Origin: Sporichthyaceae bacterium
GTDB lineage: Bacteria; Actinomycetota; Actinomycetes; Sporichthyales; Sporichthyaceae
Reading direction: 5' to 3'
Length of the DNA: 46,643 bases
NCBI GenBank assembly: GCA_036269075.1
Contig: DATASX010000130.1
Span: 1 to 46,643, forward strand
A program made the position numbers and the translations under genes. Below the pieces are notes generated by a model. That model worked only from the letters and a program-made list of their open reading frames with translations, made no database searches and was not told where the DNA came from. Shown here piece after piece: positions 1-7,532 of the stretch (within the stretch, counting starts at the first letter, position 1; each line of letters begins with the position of its first letter).

Positions 1-35
1 TCGCGCGCCCTACCGACGAGTTGAAGGGCGCGCGA
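1..35. terminator. Inverted repeat at window edge, possible terminator
   Basis: Bases 1-11 (TCGCGCGCCCT) and 25-35 (AGGGCGCGCGA) are perfect reverse complements around a 13-base loop. The stem lies 32 bases past the stop of the minus-strand glycosylase gene, so it could end that transcript, or one entering from the left. No T-run is visible, and the left arm may continue outside the window. Confidence 0.5.
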
Positions 36-67
36 CACGACAGAAGATGCGATGTTCGGACACGGCG

Positions 68-1012
68 TCAGTGGCCGCGGTGGTCCTGGATGGTCAGGCG
101 GGGGCCGTAGCGGGGCGCCTTGGCGGACATCTCGATCAGCACGCACGCCCGGTAGCGGTGGCCGGCGTAGGGGGCCAGCAGCTCCAGCATCCCGGCGTCG
201 TCGACGCGACGGCCGGTGAGGGCCACCCCCACCGTGTGCGGCAGGTGGTAGTCGCCGACAGTGACCGCGTCCGGGTCGCCATGGGTGCGCTGCCGGACCT
301 CGGCAGACGTCCACGGCCCGATGCCGGGCAGGGACCGCAATCGGATGTCGGCGGCCGCCGAGTCCAGCTCCAACATCTCCTCCAGGCGCCCGGCGTACCG
401 AGCCGCGTTGACGATCGTCCGTGAGCGGGCCGGCTCCACCCCGGCCCGGTGCCAGGTCCAGGACGGGATCTGTGCCCACACCGGCGCCGGCGGCGGCACC
501 CGCAGGCCGACCGGGGTCGGGCCGGGCGCCGGTTCGCCGAACTGGAGCACCAGTTCCCGCCACGAGGCCCGCGCCTGCTTGCCGGTGGTCTTCTGCTCCA
601 GCACGGTCGGCACCAGGACTGACAGCACCTGTCCGGCGCGGGCGATCCGGAACCCCGGGTGGCGGGCCGCGGCGTCGGCGACGACCGGGTGGTGGGCCAC
701 GAAGCCGCTGCGGTCGTCCAGCACCCCGCACATCGCCGGGGCCCGCTCCAACAGCCAGTCCGCGCCGATGCCCCAGGCCTGTGCGACCACCTCGCCGAGC
801 GCGGCGTCCGCGGACAGCCGCAGCGTCCCGGGGCCGAGCGGGGTCTGCACGCCGCGCCACACCGCGCCGCTCTCGTCCGCGCGGAACGCCGGGTCGCCGG
901 TGCCCCGCCGCAGCACCCGCAGAGTGCGGCGCAGGTCGACCTCATGGCCGGGTCGCCACCGGCGCTCGAGGGCTGCGGTGGCGGTCCCGGACACCTGCCG
1001 AGTCTGCCGCAC
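68..1012 (-). CDS. DNA-3-methyladenine glycosylase-like HhH-GPD protein
   Basis: Probable base-excision-repair glycosylase of the HhH-GPD superfamily (AlkA/MagIII-like), which removes alkylated or damaged bases from DNA in the cytoplasm. The 314-residue protein has a helix-hairpin-helix near residues 227-238 (SLPGIGPWTSAEV) followed by a Gly/Pro loop. Asp254 in TVGDYHLP sits where the catalytic Asp of AlkA-type enzymes lies. There are no cysteines arranged as an iron-sulfur cluster, so it is not Nth/MutY-like. The N-terminal ~120 residues resemble the family's variable domain. The start is GTG at 1012; a second GTG six codons in is equally possible. It is divergent from the DUF3105 gene, with a 107-base shared upstream region. 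The substrate cannot be read from sequence. Confidence 0.85.
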   Translation of the reverse strand: MRQTRQVSGTATAALERRWRPGHEVDLRRTLRVLRRGTGDPAFRADESGAVWRGVQTPLGPGTLRLSADAALGEVVAQAWGIGADWLLERAPAMCGVLDDRSGFVAHHPVVADAAARHPGFRIARAGQVLSVLVPTVLEQKTTGKQARASWRELVLQFGEPAPGPTPVGLRVPPPAPVWAQIPSWTWHRAGVEPARSRTIVNAARYAGRLEEMLELDSAAADIRLRSLPGIGPWTSAEVRQRTHGDPDAVTVGDYHLPHTVGVALTGRRVDDAGMLELLAPYAGHRYRACVLIEMSAKAPRYGPRLTIQDHRGH

Positions 1013-1119
1013 ACCGGACGGGTGACGCGGAGCACCGTCTCGCGGGGCTCCGGCCGCACCTGCCGCGCGAATAGAATTCGCCCTTTGGGCAACCTCAGCG
1101 AGAAGAAACGGCCGGCATC
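1013..1119. promoter_or_regulatory. Divergent intergenic region, glycosylase/DUF3105
   Basis: This 107-base gap between two divergent genes should hold both promoters. A TAGAAT hexamer at 1072-1077 could be a -10 box for the rightward gene, but no convincing -35 lies upstream of it. A short GCCC/GGGC hairpin follows at about 1080-1090. The assignment is weak. Confidence 0.3.
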
Positions 1120-1923
1120 GTGGCGAAGCGACCGAAGGACCCGAACGAGCCGAGTCGGGCGGACAAGGCCGCGACGTTCAATGCCGATAAGGCCAAGCAG
1201 GCCCGGCGCGAGAAGCTCCAGAACCGGTTGGTCATCGGCTTCGTGGTCGTGTGTGTGATCGCCGCGGGGGTGATCTGGAAGTCCAAGCACCACGGCGGCA
1301 GCGGCGACGCGACAGTCAAGGCGCTGCAGGCTGTCGGGACGAGCCCGGTCGTCGCCGGCTGCGGCCCCCCGAGCGACGACGGGACCGGGGTCGCTGCCAA
1401 GTCCTCGGCGGCGCCGTCGGCCGCCCCCTCACCCTCGGCCTCGTCCGCTCCGGGTCCCCAGACCATCGTGACGCCCGGGCAGCGGGTCCACTACCCGATG
1501 GTCCCGCCCAGCTTGGGCCCGCACCTGGCCAACCCGGTCGCGGTCAACGGCGGCGGCTTCTACACCGCCCAGGACCGCCCGCCGATGGAAGGTCTGGTCG
1601 CGAACCTGAACGCGGGCTGGACCGTGCTCTGGTACGACGCCGGGGCGCTGGGCCCGGACCAGGTCGGCAAGATCCAGAAGGCCGCCGGAATTCTGCACAA
1701 GGACACGCGTTACAGCGAGTTCGTCGCCTCGGAGTGGGACGCCGCGTACGGCACGATGCCCGCCGGTACCCCGATCGCACTGGTCCGCTGGACCCAGCAG
1801 CCGATCAACGGCACGAACCCCGGCGGCCATCGGGCGTTCTGCCACGAGATCTCGGGCGAGGCGATCCTGCAGTACATGATCTACTTCGGGGCCCCGATCG
1901 CGGCGGGCGAGTCGAACGACTGA
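1120..1923 (+). CDS. DUF3105 membrane-anchored protein
   Basis: Protein of unknown function with the DUF3105 fold, 267 residues. The first ~35 residues are charged and cytoplasmic. One membrane segment spans residues 37-53, followed by a Pro/Ser/Ala linker (about 90-115) and the extracytoplasmic DUF3105 domain. The domain shows the family's hallmarks: HYPMVPPSLGPH near residue 127, then a GGGFY segment and a TVLWYD strand. Several aromatic and His positions could bind a ligand, but no activity is established. The start is GTG at 1120, which places the basic N-terminus correctly; I see no strong ribosome site. It is divergent from the glycosylase and convergent with the guanylyltransferase 21 bases downstream. 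The family is common in actinomycetes. Confidence 0.85.
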   Translation: MAKRPKDPNEPSRADKAATFNADKAKQARREKLQNRLVIGFVVVCVIAAGVIWKSKHHGGSGDATVKALQAVGTSPVVAGCGPPSDDGTGVAAKSSAAPSAAPSPSASSAPGPQTIVTPGQRVHYPMVPPSLGPHLANPVAVNGGGFYTAQDRPPMEGLVANLNAGWTVLWYDAGALGPDQVGKIQKAAGILHKDTRYSEFVASEWDAAYGTMPAGTPIALVRWTQQPINGTNPGGHRAFCHEISGEAILQYMIYFGAPIAAGESND

Positions 1924-1944
1924 CACCGCCGTTCTGACGGGACG

Positions 1945-3030
1945 TCAGGACGGCGCGGAGAACCGCACAGCGTGGTCGCCGATGACCGCGTCGGTCCACA
2001 CCCGGGCGCCGGCGATCAGCTCGTTGTCCGCTCCGATCCGCGCCGCGTCGCCGACCACGGCGCCGGACAGCGCGGTCCGCTCCCCGACGTAGGCCCCCAG
2101 GCCCACAACGCTGTCGCGCACGACCGCCCCTGCCGCGACCTGCGCCCCGGCCAGCAGGACGCTGCCGGACACCTGCGCGCCGGCCCCGACCACAGCGCCG
2201 GGTCCGATGGCGCTGCCGCCGTCGATCACCGCGTCGACCGCGACGGTCGCGTCCGGTGCCACGAGCGCCGCCCCGGGCCGCTCGACCGCAACCGAGCGCA
2301 GCACGCCGCGCACCAGGTCCGCGGAACCCTGCACGAACGCCGCCGGGGTCCCCAGGTCGAGCCAGTACGAGCACTCGACGTAACCGGCCACCACCGAGCC
2401 GCCGGACAGCAGGCCGGGGAACGTGTCGCGCTCCACCGAGACCACGTCCCCGTCCGGGATCGTGTCGATCGTGCCGCGGCGGAACACGTAGCAACCGGCG
2501 TTGATCTGGTCGCTGACCGGCTCCGGGCTCTTCTCCAGGAACGCGGTGACCCGGCCCTCGGCGTTGGTCGGTACGCAGCCGAACGCCCGGGGGTCCGGCA
2601 CCCGCACCAGGTGCAGGGTCACCTCGGCGCACGCCGCGGCGTGGACGGCCAACTGGGCGCCGATGTCGTGCCCGGACAGCACATCGCCGTTGAGCACCAG
2701 GACCGGCGCCTCGGGGTCCGGACCCAGCAACGCACCCGCATTGCGGATCCCACCACCGGTGCCCAGCGGTTCGGTCTCGGTCATGTACTCCAGCGCCAGG
2801 CCCAGCGCTGTCCCGTCGCCGAAGTACTCGGTGAACACCTCGGGGCGGTAGGAGGTCGCCAGGATCACGTGGCGGACCCCGACCTCGCGCAGCCGGACGA
2901 TCTGGTGCGCGAGCAACGGGACGCCGGCGCACGGCAGCATCGGCTTGGGGATGTTGACGGTCAGCGGCCGCAGCCTGCTTCCCTGACCACCGACGAGCAG
3001 GATCGCCTCGGCGGCAGTGACCTGACCCAC
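1945..3030 (-). CDS. manC: Mannose-1-phosphate guanylyltransferase-like sugar nucleotidyltransferase
   Basis: Sugar-1-phosphate nucleotidyltransferase, most likely making GDP-mannose from GTP and mannose-1-phosphate for mannosylated envelope glycans. The N-terminal Rossmann-like catalytic domain has the signature GGQGSRLRPLT (about residues 14-24), then IPKPMLP with its conserved Lys and the metal-binding LNGDVL. The C-terminal ~100 residues form a left-handed beta-helix of hexapeptide repeats (GPGAVVGAGAQV and similar). At 361 residues it matches the actinobacterial ManB/ManC type (Rv3264c in M. tuberculosis). The GTG start lies 2 bases after the stop of the upstream glycosyltransferase gene, so the two are surely co-translated. 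Glucose-1-phosphate as substrate cannot be excluded. Confidence 0.85.
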   Translation of the reverse strand: MGQVTAAEAILLVGGQGSRLRPLTVNIPKPMLPCAGVPLLAHQIVRLREVGVRHVILATSYRPEVFTEYFGDGTALGLALEYMTETEPLGTGGGIRNAGALLGPDPEAPVLVLNGDVLSGHDIGAQLAVHAAACAEVTLHLVRVPDPRAFGCVPTNAEGRVTAFLEKSPEPVSDQINAGCYVFRRGTIDTIPDGDVVSVERDTFPGLLSGGSVVAGYVECSYWLDLGTPAAFVQGSADLVRGVLRSVAVERPGAALVAPDATVAVDAVIDGGSAIGPGAVVGAGAQVSGSVLLAGAQVAAGAVVRDSVVGLGAYVGERTALSGAVVGDAARIGADNELIAGARVWTDAVIGDHAVRFSAPS

Positions 3031-3032
3031 CG

Positions 3033-4172
3033 TCAGTTCTGTTCGGTCGCCGCCGCGGCCTGCGCGTACGTGTCCAGATGGATCTGCGCGGAGGCGGTCC
3101 AGGTGAACAACTGCGACCGCGCGTGCGCGGCCTCGGACAGCGCGCGCCGCCGGTCGCCGTCCTGCAACAGCTTGGCCAGGTTCCGGGCGATCGACTCCGA
3201 CTCCGGCTCGGTGTAGGCCGCGGCCTCACCGCCGACCTCGGGCAACGACAGACGCCGGGCGATCAGCACGGCCGCGCCGCAGGCCATGGCCTCCAGGGTC
3301 GGGAACCCGAAGCCCTCCGACCGGCTCGGGAACGCCATGACCGTCGCCCCGCCCATGAAGCCGGGCAGGTCGGCGGGGCGCAGGAATCCGGGTCGGACCA
3401 GCTTCAGGTGCTCCGGGACGTGGGAAACCGCCTCGGCGATCGCCGGGTCGCCGGTCGCCGGACCGGCCAGCACCAGCGCGGGCGGACGCTCGAAGTCGGA
3501 GACCGCCATGATCCAGCCGCGGATCAGTTCGGGGATGTTCTTGCGCCGCGACATCTCGCCCAGCGAGCCGACGTAGGTCTCGCCGTGCAGGCCCAACCGG
3601 CGAGCCACGCGGTCGCGCTCGACCTCGTCCGGCGGCCGGAACACCGTCGAGTCGATGCCGTGGTAGGCGACGTTCACCTTGGCCGGATCAGCGCCGAGCA
3701 TGCGGACCAGTTCGTCACGGGTGGCCCGGGACGGCACGATGAAACGGGCCGCCCGCTCCAGTGACAACCGGGTCGCCGAGCGGAAGAAGTCGCCACGTTC
3801 GTCGGCGTACATGTCCGGGTTGCTGAACATCGTCGCGTCGTGCAGCGTCACGACGACGGGGATCGACGTGTCGCTCGGCATCGAGTACTGCGGGCAGTGG
3901 ATGACCTCGGCGCCGATCTCCTCGGCCAGGCGGGGCAGGCCCTCCTGCTCCCAGGCGAGTCGTTCCGGCCGGTGTGCGACGGTCGGCGGCGCGGACAGGA
4001 TCCGGGTGTTCGGCGCCAGCCGCGAGAGCCGATCGGCGTCGGCGCGCTGACAGGCGACGGCGATGTCGGCACCTGCCCGGTCCAGCGCCGGGACAAGGCC
4101 CTCGATGTACCTGCCCACCCCGCCACGGTCGGCAGGCACCGAGGTGGCGTCGATGAGAACGCGCGGCCCCAC
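3033..4172 (-). CDS. GT4-type glycosyltransferase
   Basis: Retaining GT-B glycosyltransferase, probably a GDP-mannose or similar sugar transferase of family GT4. The N-terminal domain opens with RVLIDATSV and a Gly-rich GGVGRYIEGL acceptor loop. The C-terminal domain carries the donor-site motif SRSEGFGFPTLEAMACG, with the usual E(x)7E spacing, near residues 285-305. It has no membrane segment. I chose GTG at 4172 because AGGGG lies 6 bases upstream (reverse complement of 4179-4183). A GTG nine codons further up (4199) lacks such a site. It is directly upstream of manC with a 2-base gap, so the two probably work on one mannosylated product. The substrate is unproven. Confidence 0.85.
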   Translation of the reverse strand: MGPRVLIDATSVPADRGGVGRYIEGLVPALDRAGADIAVACQRADADRLSRLAPNTRILSAPPTVAHRPERLAWEQEGLPRLAEEIGAEVIHCPQYSMPSDTSIPVVVTLHDATMFSNPDMYADERGDFFRSATRLSLERAARFIVPSRATRDELVRMLGADPAKVNVAYHGIDSTVFRPPDEVERDRVARRLGLHGETYVGSLGEMSRRKNIPELIRGWIMAVSDFERPPALVLAGPATGDPAIAEAVSHVPEHLKLVRPGFLRPADLPGFMGGATVMAFPSRSEGFGFPTLEAMACGAAVLIARRLSLPEVGGEAAAYTEPESESIARNLAKLLQDGDRRRALSEAAHARSQLFTWTASAQIHLDTYAQAAAATEQN

Positions 4173-4313
4173 AGCGCACCCCTGTCCCGTGCTGATCACA
4201 CTCGATTCGGCGCAGTAACGCCGTTGCTCGTCAGCCTACGCCCGGCGCCCACCGTCGTCGTGCAGGATGGTGTGCGCACACTCACACAAGCATGCTTCGT
4301 AAGCTGCACAGCC
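4173..4313. promoter_or_regulatory. Divergent intergenic region, GT4/TIGR03089-like gene
   Basis: Shared upstream region of two divergent genes. The stretch around 4275-4310 is richer in A/T than its surroundings (ACACAAGCATGCTTCGTAAG) and contains the small palindrome AAGCATGCTT (4289-4298). I could not assign -35/-10 boxes with confidence. Confidence 0.3.
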
Positions 4314-5063
4314 GTGAGCGATTTGCGTGATGTGTCAGGTGCGCCACAGGACCTGTGGCGCGCCGCGGTAGCTCGCGACCCGGCCCGGCCGTTCCTGACG
4401 CACTACGACGACGCCACCGGCGAACGGGTCGAGCTGTCCTTCACCACCACGGACAACTGGGTGGCCAAGACCGCGAACCTGCTCGTCGACGAGCTCTGCG
4501 CGGAGCCCGGCGAACGCGTCGGGCTGTGGCTGCCGACCCACTGGCAGACCGTGGTCTGGTACCTGGCCTGCTGGGCCACCGGCACCGTCCCGGCCCTCGG
4601 GGCAGACCCCGCCGACTGCGCCCATGCGGTCGCCGACCCGGAGCACGCCGAGGCAACGGTGGACTGTCCGGGGACGCGACTGCTGGTCCCGCTGCGGCCA
4701 CTGGGCGGACGTGCCGCGACGGTGCCGACCGGCATGCTCGACTACGCGGCCGAGGTGCCGACCCACGGCGACCGGTTCGCCGGTCCCCCGGTCCTGGCGA
4801 CCGCACCGGCGCTGGAGCGCGCCGGGGTGACCCTCGACGGGGCGGCCCTGGTCGCCGCGGCCCGGGCCGACGCCACCGAGCACGGGTTGTCCGGGGCGTC
4901 GCGGGTGCTGTTCACCGGCGACCTCGGCAGCGCGGCAGGTCTGGCGGCCGGGTTGCTCGGGCCGCTGGCGGCCGGGGCCTCGGTGGTGCTGTGCCGCAAC
5001 GTCGACCGCACGCGCCTGCCCGACCGGGCGCAGGCCGAACGTGTCACCCATCAGCTGAGCTGA
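4314..5063 (+). CDS. TIGR03089-type protein, shortened adenylate-forming-enzyme homologue
   Basis: Actinobacterial protein of unknown function resembling TIGR03089, a relative of the AMP-binding (ANL) superfamily. It has only 249 residues, against about 500 or more for full enzymes. Residues 40-100 (SFTTTDNWVAKTANLL, then VGLWLPTHWQTVVWYLACW) look like the N-terminal subdomain of acyl-CoA synthetases. The later LFTGDLGSAAGLAAGLL segment occupies the place of the P-loop but lacks the usual SSGTTGxPKG pattern. No C-terminal lid domain is present, so ATP-dependent ligation is doubtful. The start is GTG at 4314; a longer open frame upstream runs into the divergent promoter. In M. tuberculosis the likely counterpart (Rv3268) sits beside the LCP gene Rv3267, and here too it lies in an envelope locus. 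Confidence 0.75.
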   Translation: MSDLRDVSGAPQDLWRAAVARDPARPFLTHYDDATGERVELSFTTTDNWVAKTANLLVDELCAEPGERVGLWLPTHWQTVVWYLACWATGTVPALGADPADCAHAVADPEHAEATVDCPGTRLLVPLRPLGGRAATVPTGMLDYAAEVPTHGDRFAGPPVLATAPALERAGVTLDGAALVAAARADATEHGLSGASRVLFTGDLGSAAGLAAGLLGPLAAGASVVLCRNVDRTRLPDRAQAERVTHQLS

Positions 5064-5079
5064 GCCCACACACCTCGCC

Positions 5080-5139
5080 ACTTCTGCTGCCTGTCCCACG
5101 TATCAAGGCGGGTCGAAAGGTGGGACGGGCAGCAGGAGT
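5080..5139. repeat. Dispersed palindromic element, copy 1
   Basis: Arms 5080-5099 (ACTTCTGCTGCCTGTCCCAC) and 5120-5139 (GTGGGACGGGCAGCAGGAGT) are reverse complements at 18 of 20 positions around a 20-base loop. A near-identical palindrome occurs at 30763-30822. Both copies lie between convergent genes just after a plus-strand stop, so they could act as bidirectional terminators or be a REP-like repeat family. Confidence 0.8.
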
Positions 5140-5413
5140 GCGGAACAAAGGGGCGGGACAAAGAGGCGGGCGGGAAGCCGGCCGCCGCCGTCTCCCCGCC
5201 CGATAGCCGCCAGTTGTGCCGCGCCGTCGGCAAGCCCGCCAGCTCCGACGTGCGCGATCCGGTGTGGACCGCGGCCTCAGGACCATCCCGGTTCCGGCCC
5301 GACAGCCGGGAACCTTGTGGTCCGTGGTGCAGTTGTTACTGATGTGATAGATGGGATCTAATCCCCCAAAGGTGCGGGTGCGCAAGAGTCCGCGCCGAAT
5401 TACACACGCGTAA
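5140..5413. other. Non-coding stretch of the 350-base gap
   Basis: Together with the palindrome this is the longest gene-free stretch (5064-5413). Open frames through it have no ribosome site and no recognisable protein. A GGTTCC/GGAACC stem is visible near 5288-5313. From about 5325 to 5415 the composition becomes markedly richer in A/T, ending in the small hairpin AATTAC(6)GTAATT at 5398-5415, which overlaps the stop of the minus-strand gene. An unrecognised small RNA or a decayed sequence is possible; I can support neither. Confidence 0.4.
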
Positions 5414-7501
5414 TTAGGCCGAACGGGTGACGGGCTCCCTTTGCGCCCGGACCCAGGTGGTCCACGCCCCCGCGCTCTCGACCAGGAACGCAACCGCGAG
5501 CACGACCGCGCCGATCCCCAGCAACGGCCCCAGCCGACGGGTGCCCAGCAGCACCAGGCCGAGGACGAACAGGCGCCCGTCCCAGCCGAGCCCCACCCGG
5601 AACACCCAGGCCCGGGGCCCCTGGCGGGTGTGCCGCCACCGGTAGACGGTGTCGTAGTGGTGGTAGGTCACCACGCACAGCAGCGCGAACGCCGCCGGCA
5701 GCGCCGGGTGGTCCAGGGCCGCCACGACGCGCACCACCAGCCCGTACTCCAGCCCCCGGACGACCCCGGGCATCAGCCAGCCGAAGCGGCCCGTCGGCGG
5801 CTCGCGCCAGGCCGGGGCGGCCAGCAGCACCACCGCGGACAGCCCCAGCGCGACCAGCCAGCCGTGCCCGGTCGAGGCCAGCGCCGCCGTCACGAGCCCG
5901 GCGACCAGGGCGGCACCGAGCGCCACCTCGGCCGGAAGCCGCGGCAGGCGCCCGGCCAGGGCCCGGCCCTGCGGGCTCGCGTCGATCATCTGGTCCAGTT
6001 CGCCGTCGCGCCCGGACACCGCCGGGTCCAGGCTCACCGGACCGGCCGCCACGGTGCGCAGCACCCGCCCGGCGGTGGCGTAGCAGGCCGAGACGCCCCC
6101 GAGGGTAAGCAGCACCAGGAACACCGCGTGGGCCCCGGAGAAGGCCGCGAAGACCGAGATCAGCAGCCAGCGCTCCCCGATCGGCAGGAACACCATCCGC
6201 TTGGTCCACTTCAGCGCCGCGGTCGCGCTGGTCCGGGCCGACAGCGAGACCGCGCCGCGGCCCAACGCGGCCGCGGCCGAGTCGGTGCCGGACCCGTCCC
6301 GCTGTCCCAGGGTCGCCACGAAGCCGAAGTCGACGAAGTTGCGGAACACCTGCAGGGCCAGCGTCGCGCACGCGAGGCCCCACACTTCGCGCCCGCAGCG
6401 GGCCGACCCGTAGGCCAGCGCGGCGTAGACCGTGAACTCCTTGACGCGGTCGGTCGTGGCGTCCAGCCAGGCACCGAGCGCGCTGAACGTCCGGGTGTAG
6501 CGGGCGGTCTCGCCGTCGACGCAGTCGACCACCAACGACACCTGCAGCAGCAGCGCGCCGACGACCAGGCCGACCCGGTTGCCGAGCGCGAAGAAAGACG
6601 CCGCGAGCAGCGCGATCCCCAGCGCCCCGAGCGTTATCTGATTCGGCGTCCAGCCCCGTCGCACCGCCAGATCGGTGACCTTCGGCGAGAGCTTGCGGAC
6701 CACGAACGTGGAGTAGAAGCCGTCGTCGGGCCGGGCCACCCGCCGCAGCCGGATGCGGTGCTCGTCGTTCTCGGTCAGCGCGCGCCCGAGCGCCCAGGCC
6801 GCGCCCGGGTCGACGGGGCGCCCGAACACGTACTCGCCGACGACGACTTCGCGGACCTCGACGCCGCGTTGCAGCGCCCCGAGGGTGAGCAGCTCGATCG
6901 GGTCGGCGACCCAGCCGGAGACGGTGGCGATCCCGGACAGGTCCCGGGCCGCGAGCACCAGCGCCGTGCGGTCGGCCGGGTCGATTCGCATCAGCCCGGC
7001 ATGGGCCCGGTCGGCGTCGGGCAGCGCGTGCTCGGCCGAGCCCGCGCCGCGCACCGCCCCGGCAGTCACCCGCAGGTTCGCCGGGCCGTGCCGGTGGGAC
7101 AGCACCGCGGTGCCCAGCCGAGGGTCGGCCGCCAGGTCGCCGACCGCACCGCCGTGAAGGACCACGTCGCCGTGGGCCAGCAGGACCGGCTCGTCGAGCC
7201 CGTCGAGATGAACGGCGAGCTGCCCGAGGGCGGCGCCGACGTCGGAATAGCCGACCACCGGGATCGCGGCGGGCAGCAGCCGGCTCACCTGGTCGTGCCA
7301 GGCGTTGCGGGTGAGCACCACGGTCGGGTGGACGCCGAACTCGGCGACGGTCGCCAGCAGTTGCTCGAGCGCCGTCGCCCCCGGGGCCACCTCCAGGAGC
7401 GCCGCAGGGCCGCCGTCGGCCGCGGCCGCGTCCACGACCACCACCAGGGCGGTGGGATTCGGGCGACCGGGGGCGGAATTATCAGTGCGCACGAAGATCA
7501 T
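5414..7501 (-). CDS. Fused nucleotidyltransferase-like / CDP-alcohol phosphotransferase, DUF5941-like C-terminus
   Basis: A 695-residue membrane protein. Residues ~15-250 resemble a nucleotidyltransferase fold and keep a strand ending LLAHGDVVLH (107-116), but lack the Gly-rich GxGxRL...PK loop. Residues ~265-470 are a CDP-alcohol phosphotransferase domain with the complete motif: D326, D329-G330, A333-R334, G343, D347 and D351. This predicts transfer of a phospho-alcohol from a CDP-alcohol to an acceptor at the membrane. The remaining ~200 residues are hydrophobic helices resembling DUF5941. The ATG at 7501 is two bases after a strong hairpin that leaves no free ribosome site. It is the last gene of the ABC exporter cluster. 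Archaeal and Thermotoga bifunctional inositol-1-phosphate cytidylyltransferase/DIPP synthases have the same domain order; a phosphoinositol product here is inference. Confidence 0.82.
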   Translation of the reverse strand: MIFVRTDNSAPGRPNPTALVVVVDAAAADGGPAALLEVAPGATALEQLLATVAEFGVHPTVVLTRNAWHDQVSRLLPAAIPVVGYSDVGAALGQLAVHLDGLDEPVLLAHGDVVLHGGAVGDLAADPRLGTAVLSHRHGPANLRVTAGAVRGAGSAEHALPDADRAHAGLMRIDPADRTALVLAARDLSGIATVSGWVADPIELLTLGALQRGVEVREVVVGEYVFGRPVDPGAAWALGRALTENDEHRIRLRRVARPDDGFYSTFVVRKLSPKVTDLAVRRGWTPNQITLGALGIALLAASFFALGNRVGLVVGALLLQVSLVVDCVDGETARYTRTFSALGAWLDATTDRVKEFTVYAALAYGSARCGREVWGLACATLALQVFRNFVDFGFVATLGQRDGSGTDSAAAALGRGAVSLSARTSATAALKWTKRMVFLPIGERWLLISVFAAFSGAHAVFLVLLTLGGVSACYATAGRVLRTVAAGPVSLDPAVSGRDGELDQMIDASPQGRALAGRLPRLPAEVALGAALVAGLVTAALASTGHGWLVALGLSAVVLLAAPAWREPPTGRFGWLMPGVVRGLEYGLVVRVVAALDHPALPAAFALLCVVTYHHYDTVYRWRHTRQGPRAWVFRVGLGWDGRLFVLGLVLLGTRRLGPLLGIGAVVLAVAFLVESAGAWTTWVRAQREPVTRSA

Positions 7502-7503
7502 CC

Positions 7504-7532
7504 AACCCTGCGGGACGTCGTCCCGCAGGGTT
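7504..7532 (-). promoter_or_regulatory. Perfect hairpin across the stop/start junction
   Basis: Bases 7504-7516 (AACCCTGCGGGAC) and 7520-7532 (GTCCCGCAGGGTT) are perfect reverse complements with a 3-base loop. In the minus-strand transcript the stem begins within the stop codon of the ATPase gene and ends 2 bases before the ATG of the fused phosphotransferase. It therefore fills the place of the ribosome-binding site. It could be a terminator/attenuator, an mRNA-processing stem, or a device making downstream translation depend on upstream ribosomes. No T-run follows. Confidence 0.75.

Noticed and set aside
5140-5413. tRNA, riboswitch or known small RNA in the long gap
   Set aside because: I looked for cloverleaf arms, anticodon loops and known aptamer cores and found none by eye.
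5400-6383. 327-codon minus-strand frame overlapping the fused phosphotransferase
   Set aside because: Gly/Arg/Ala-rich frame shadow of the CDP-alcohol domain, which carries the intact motif in the other frame.
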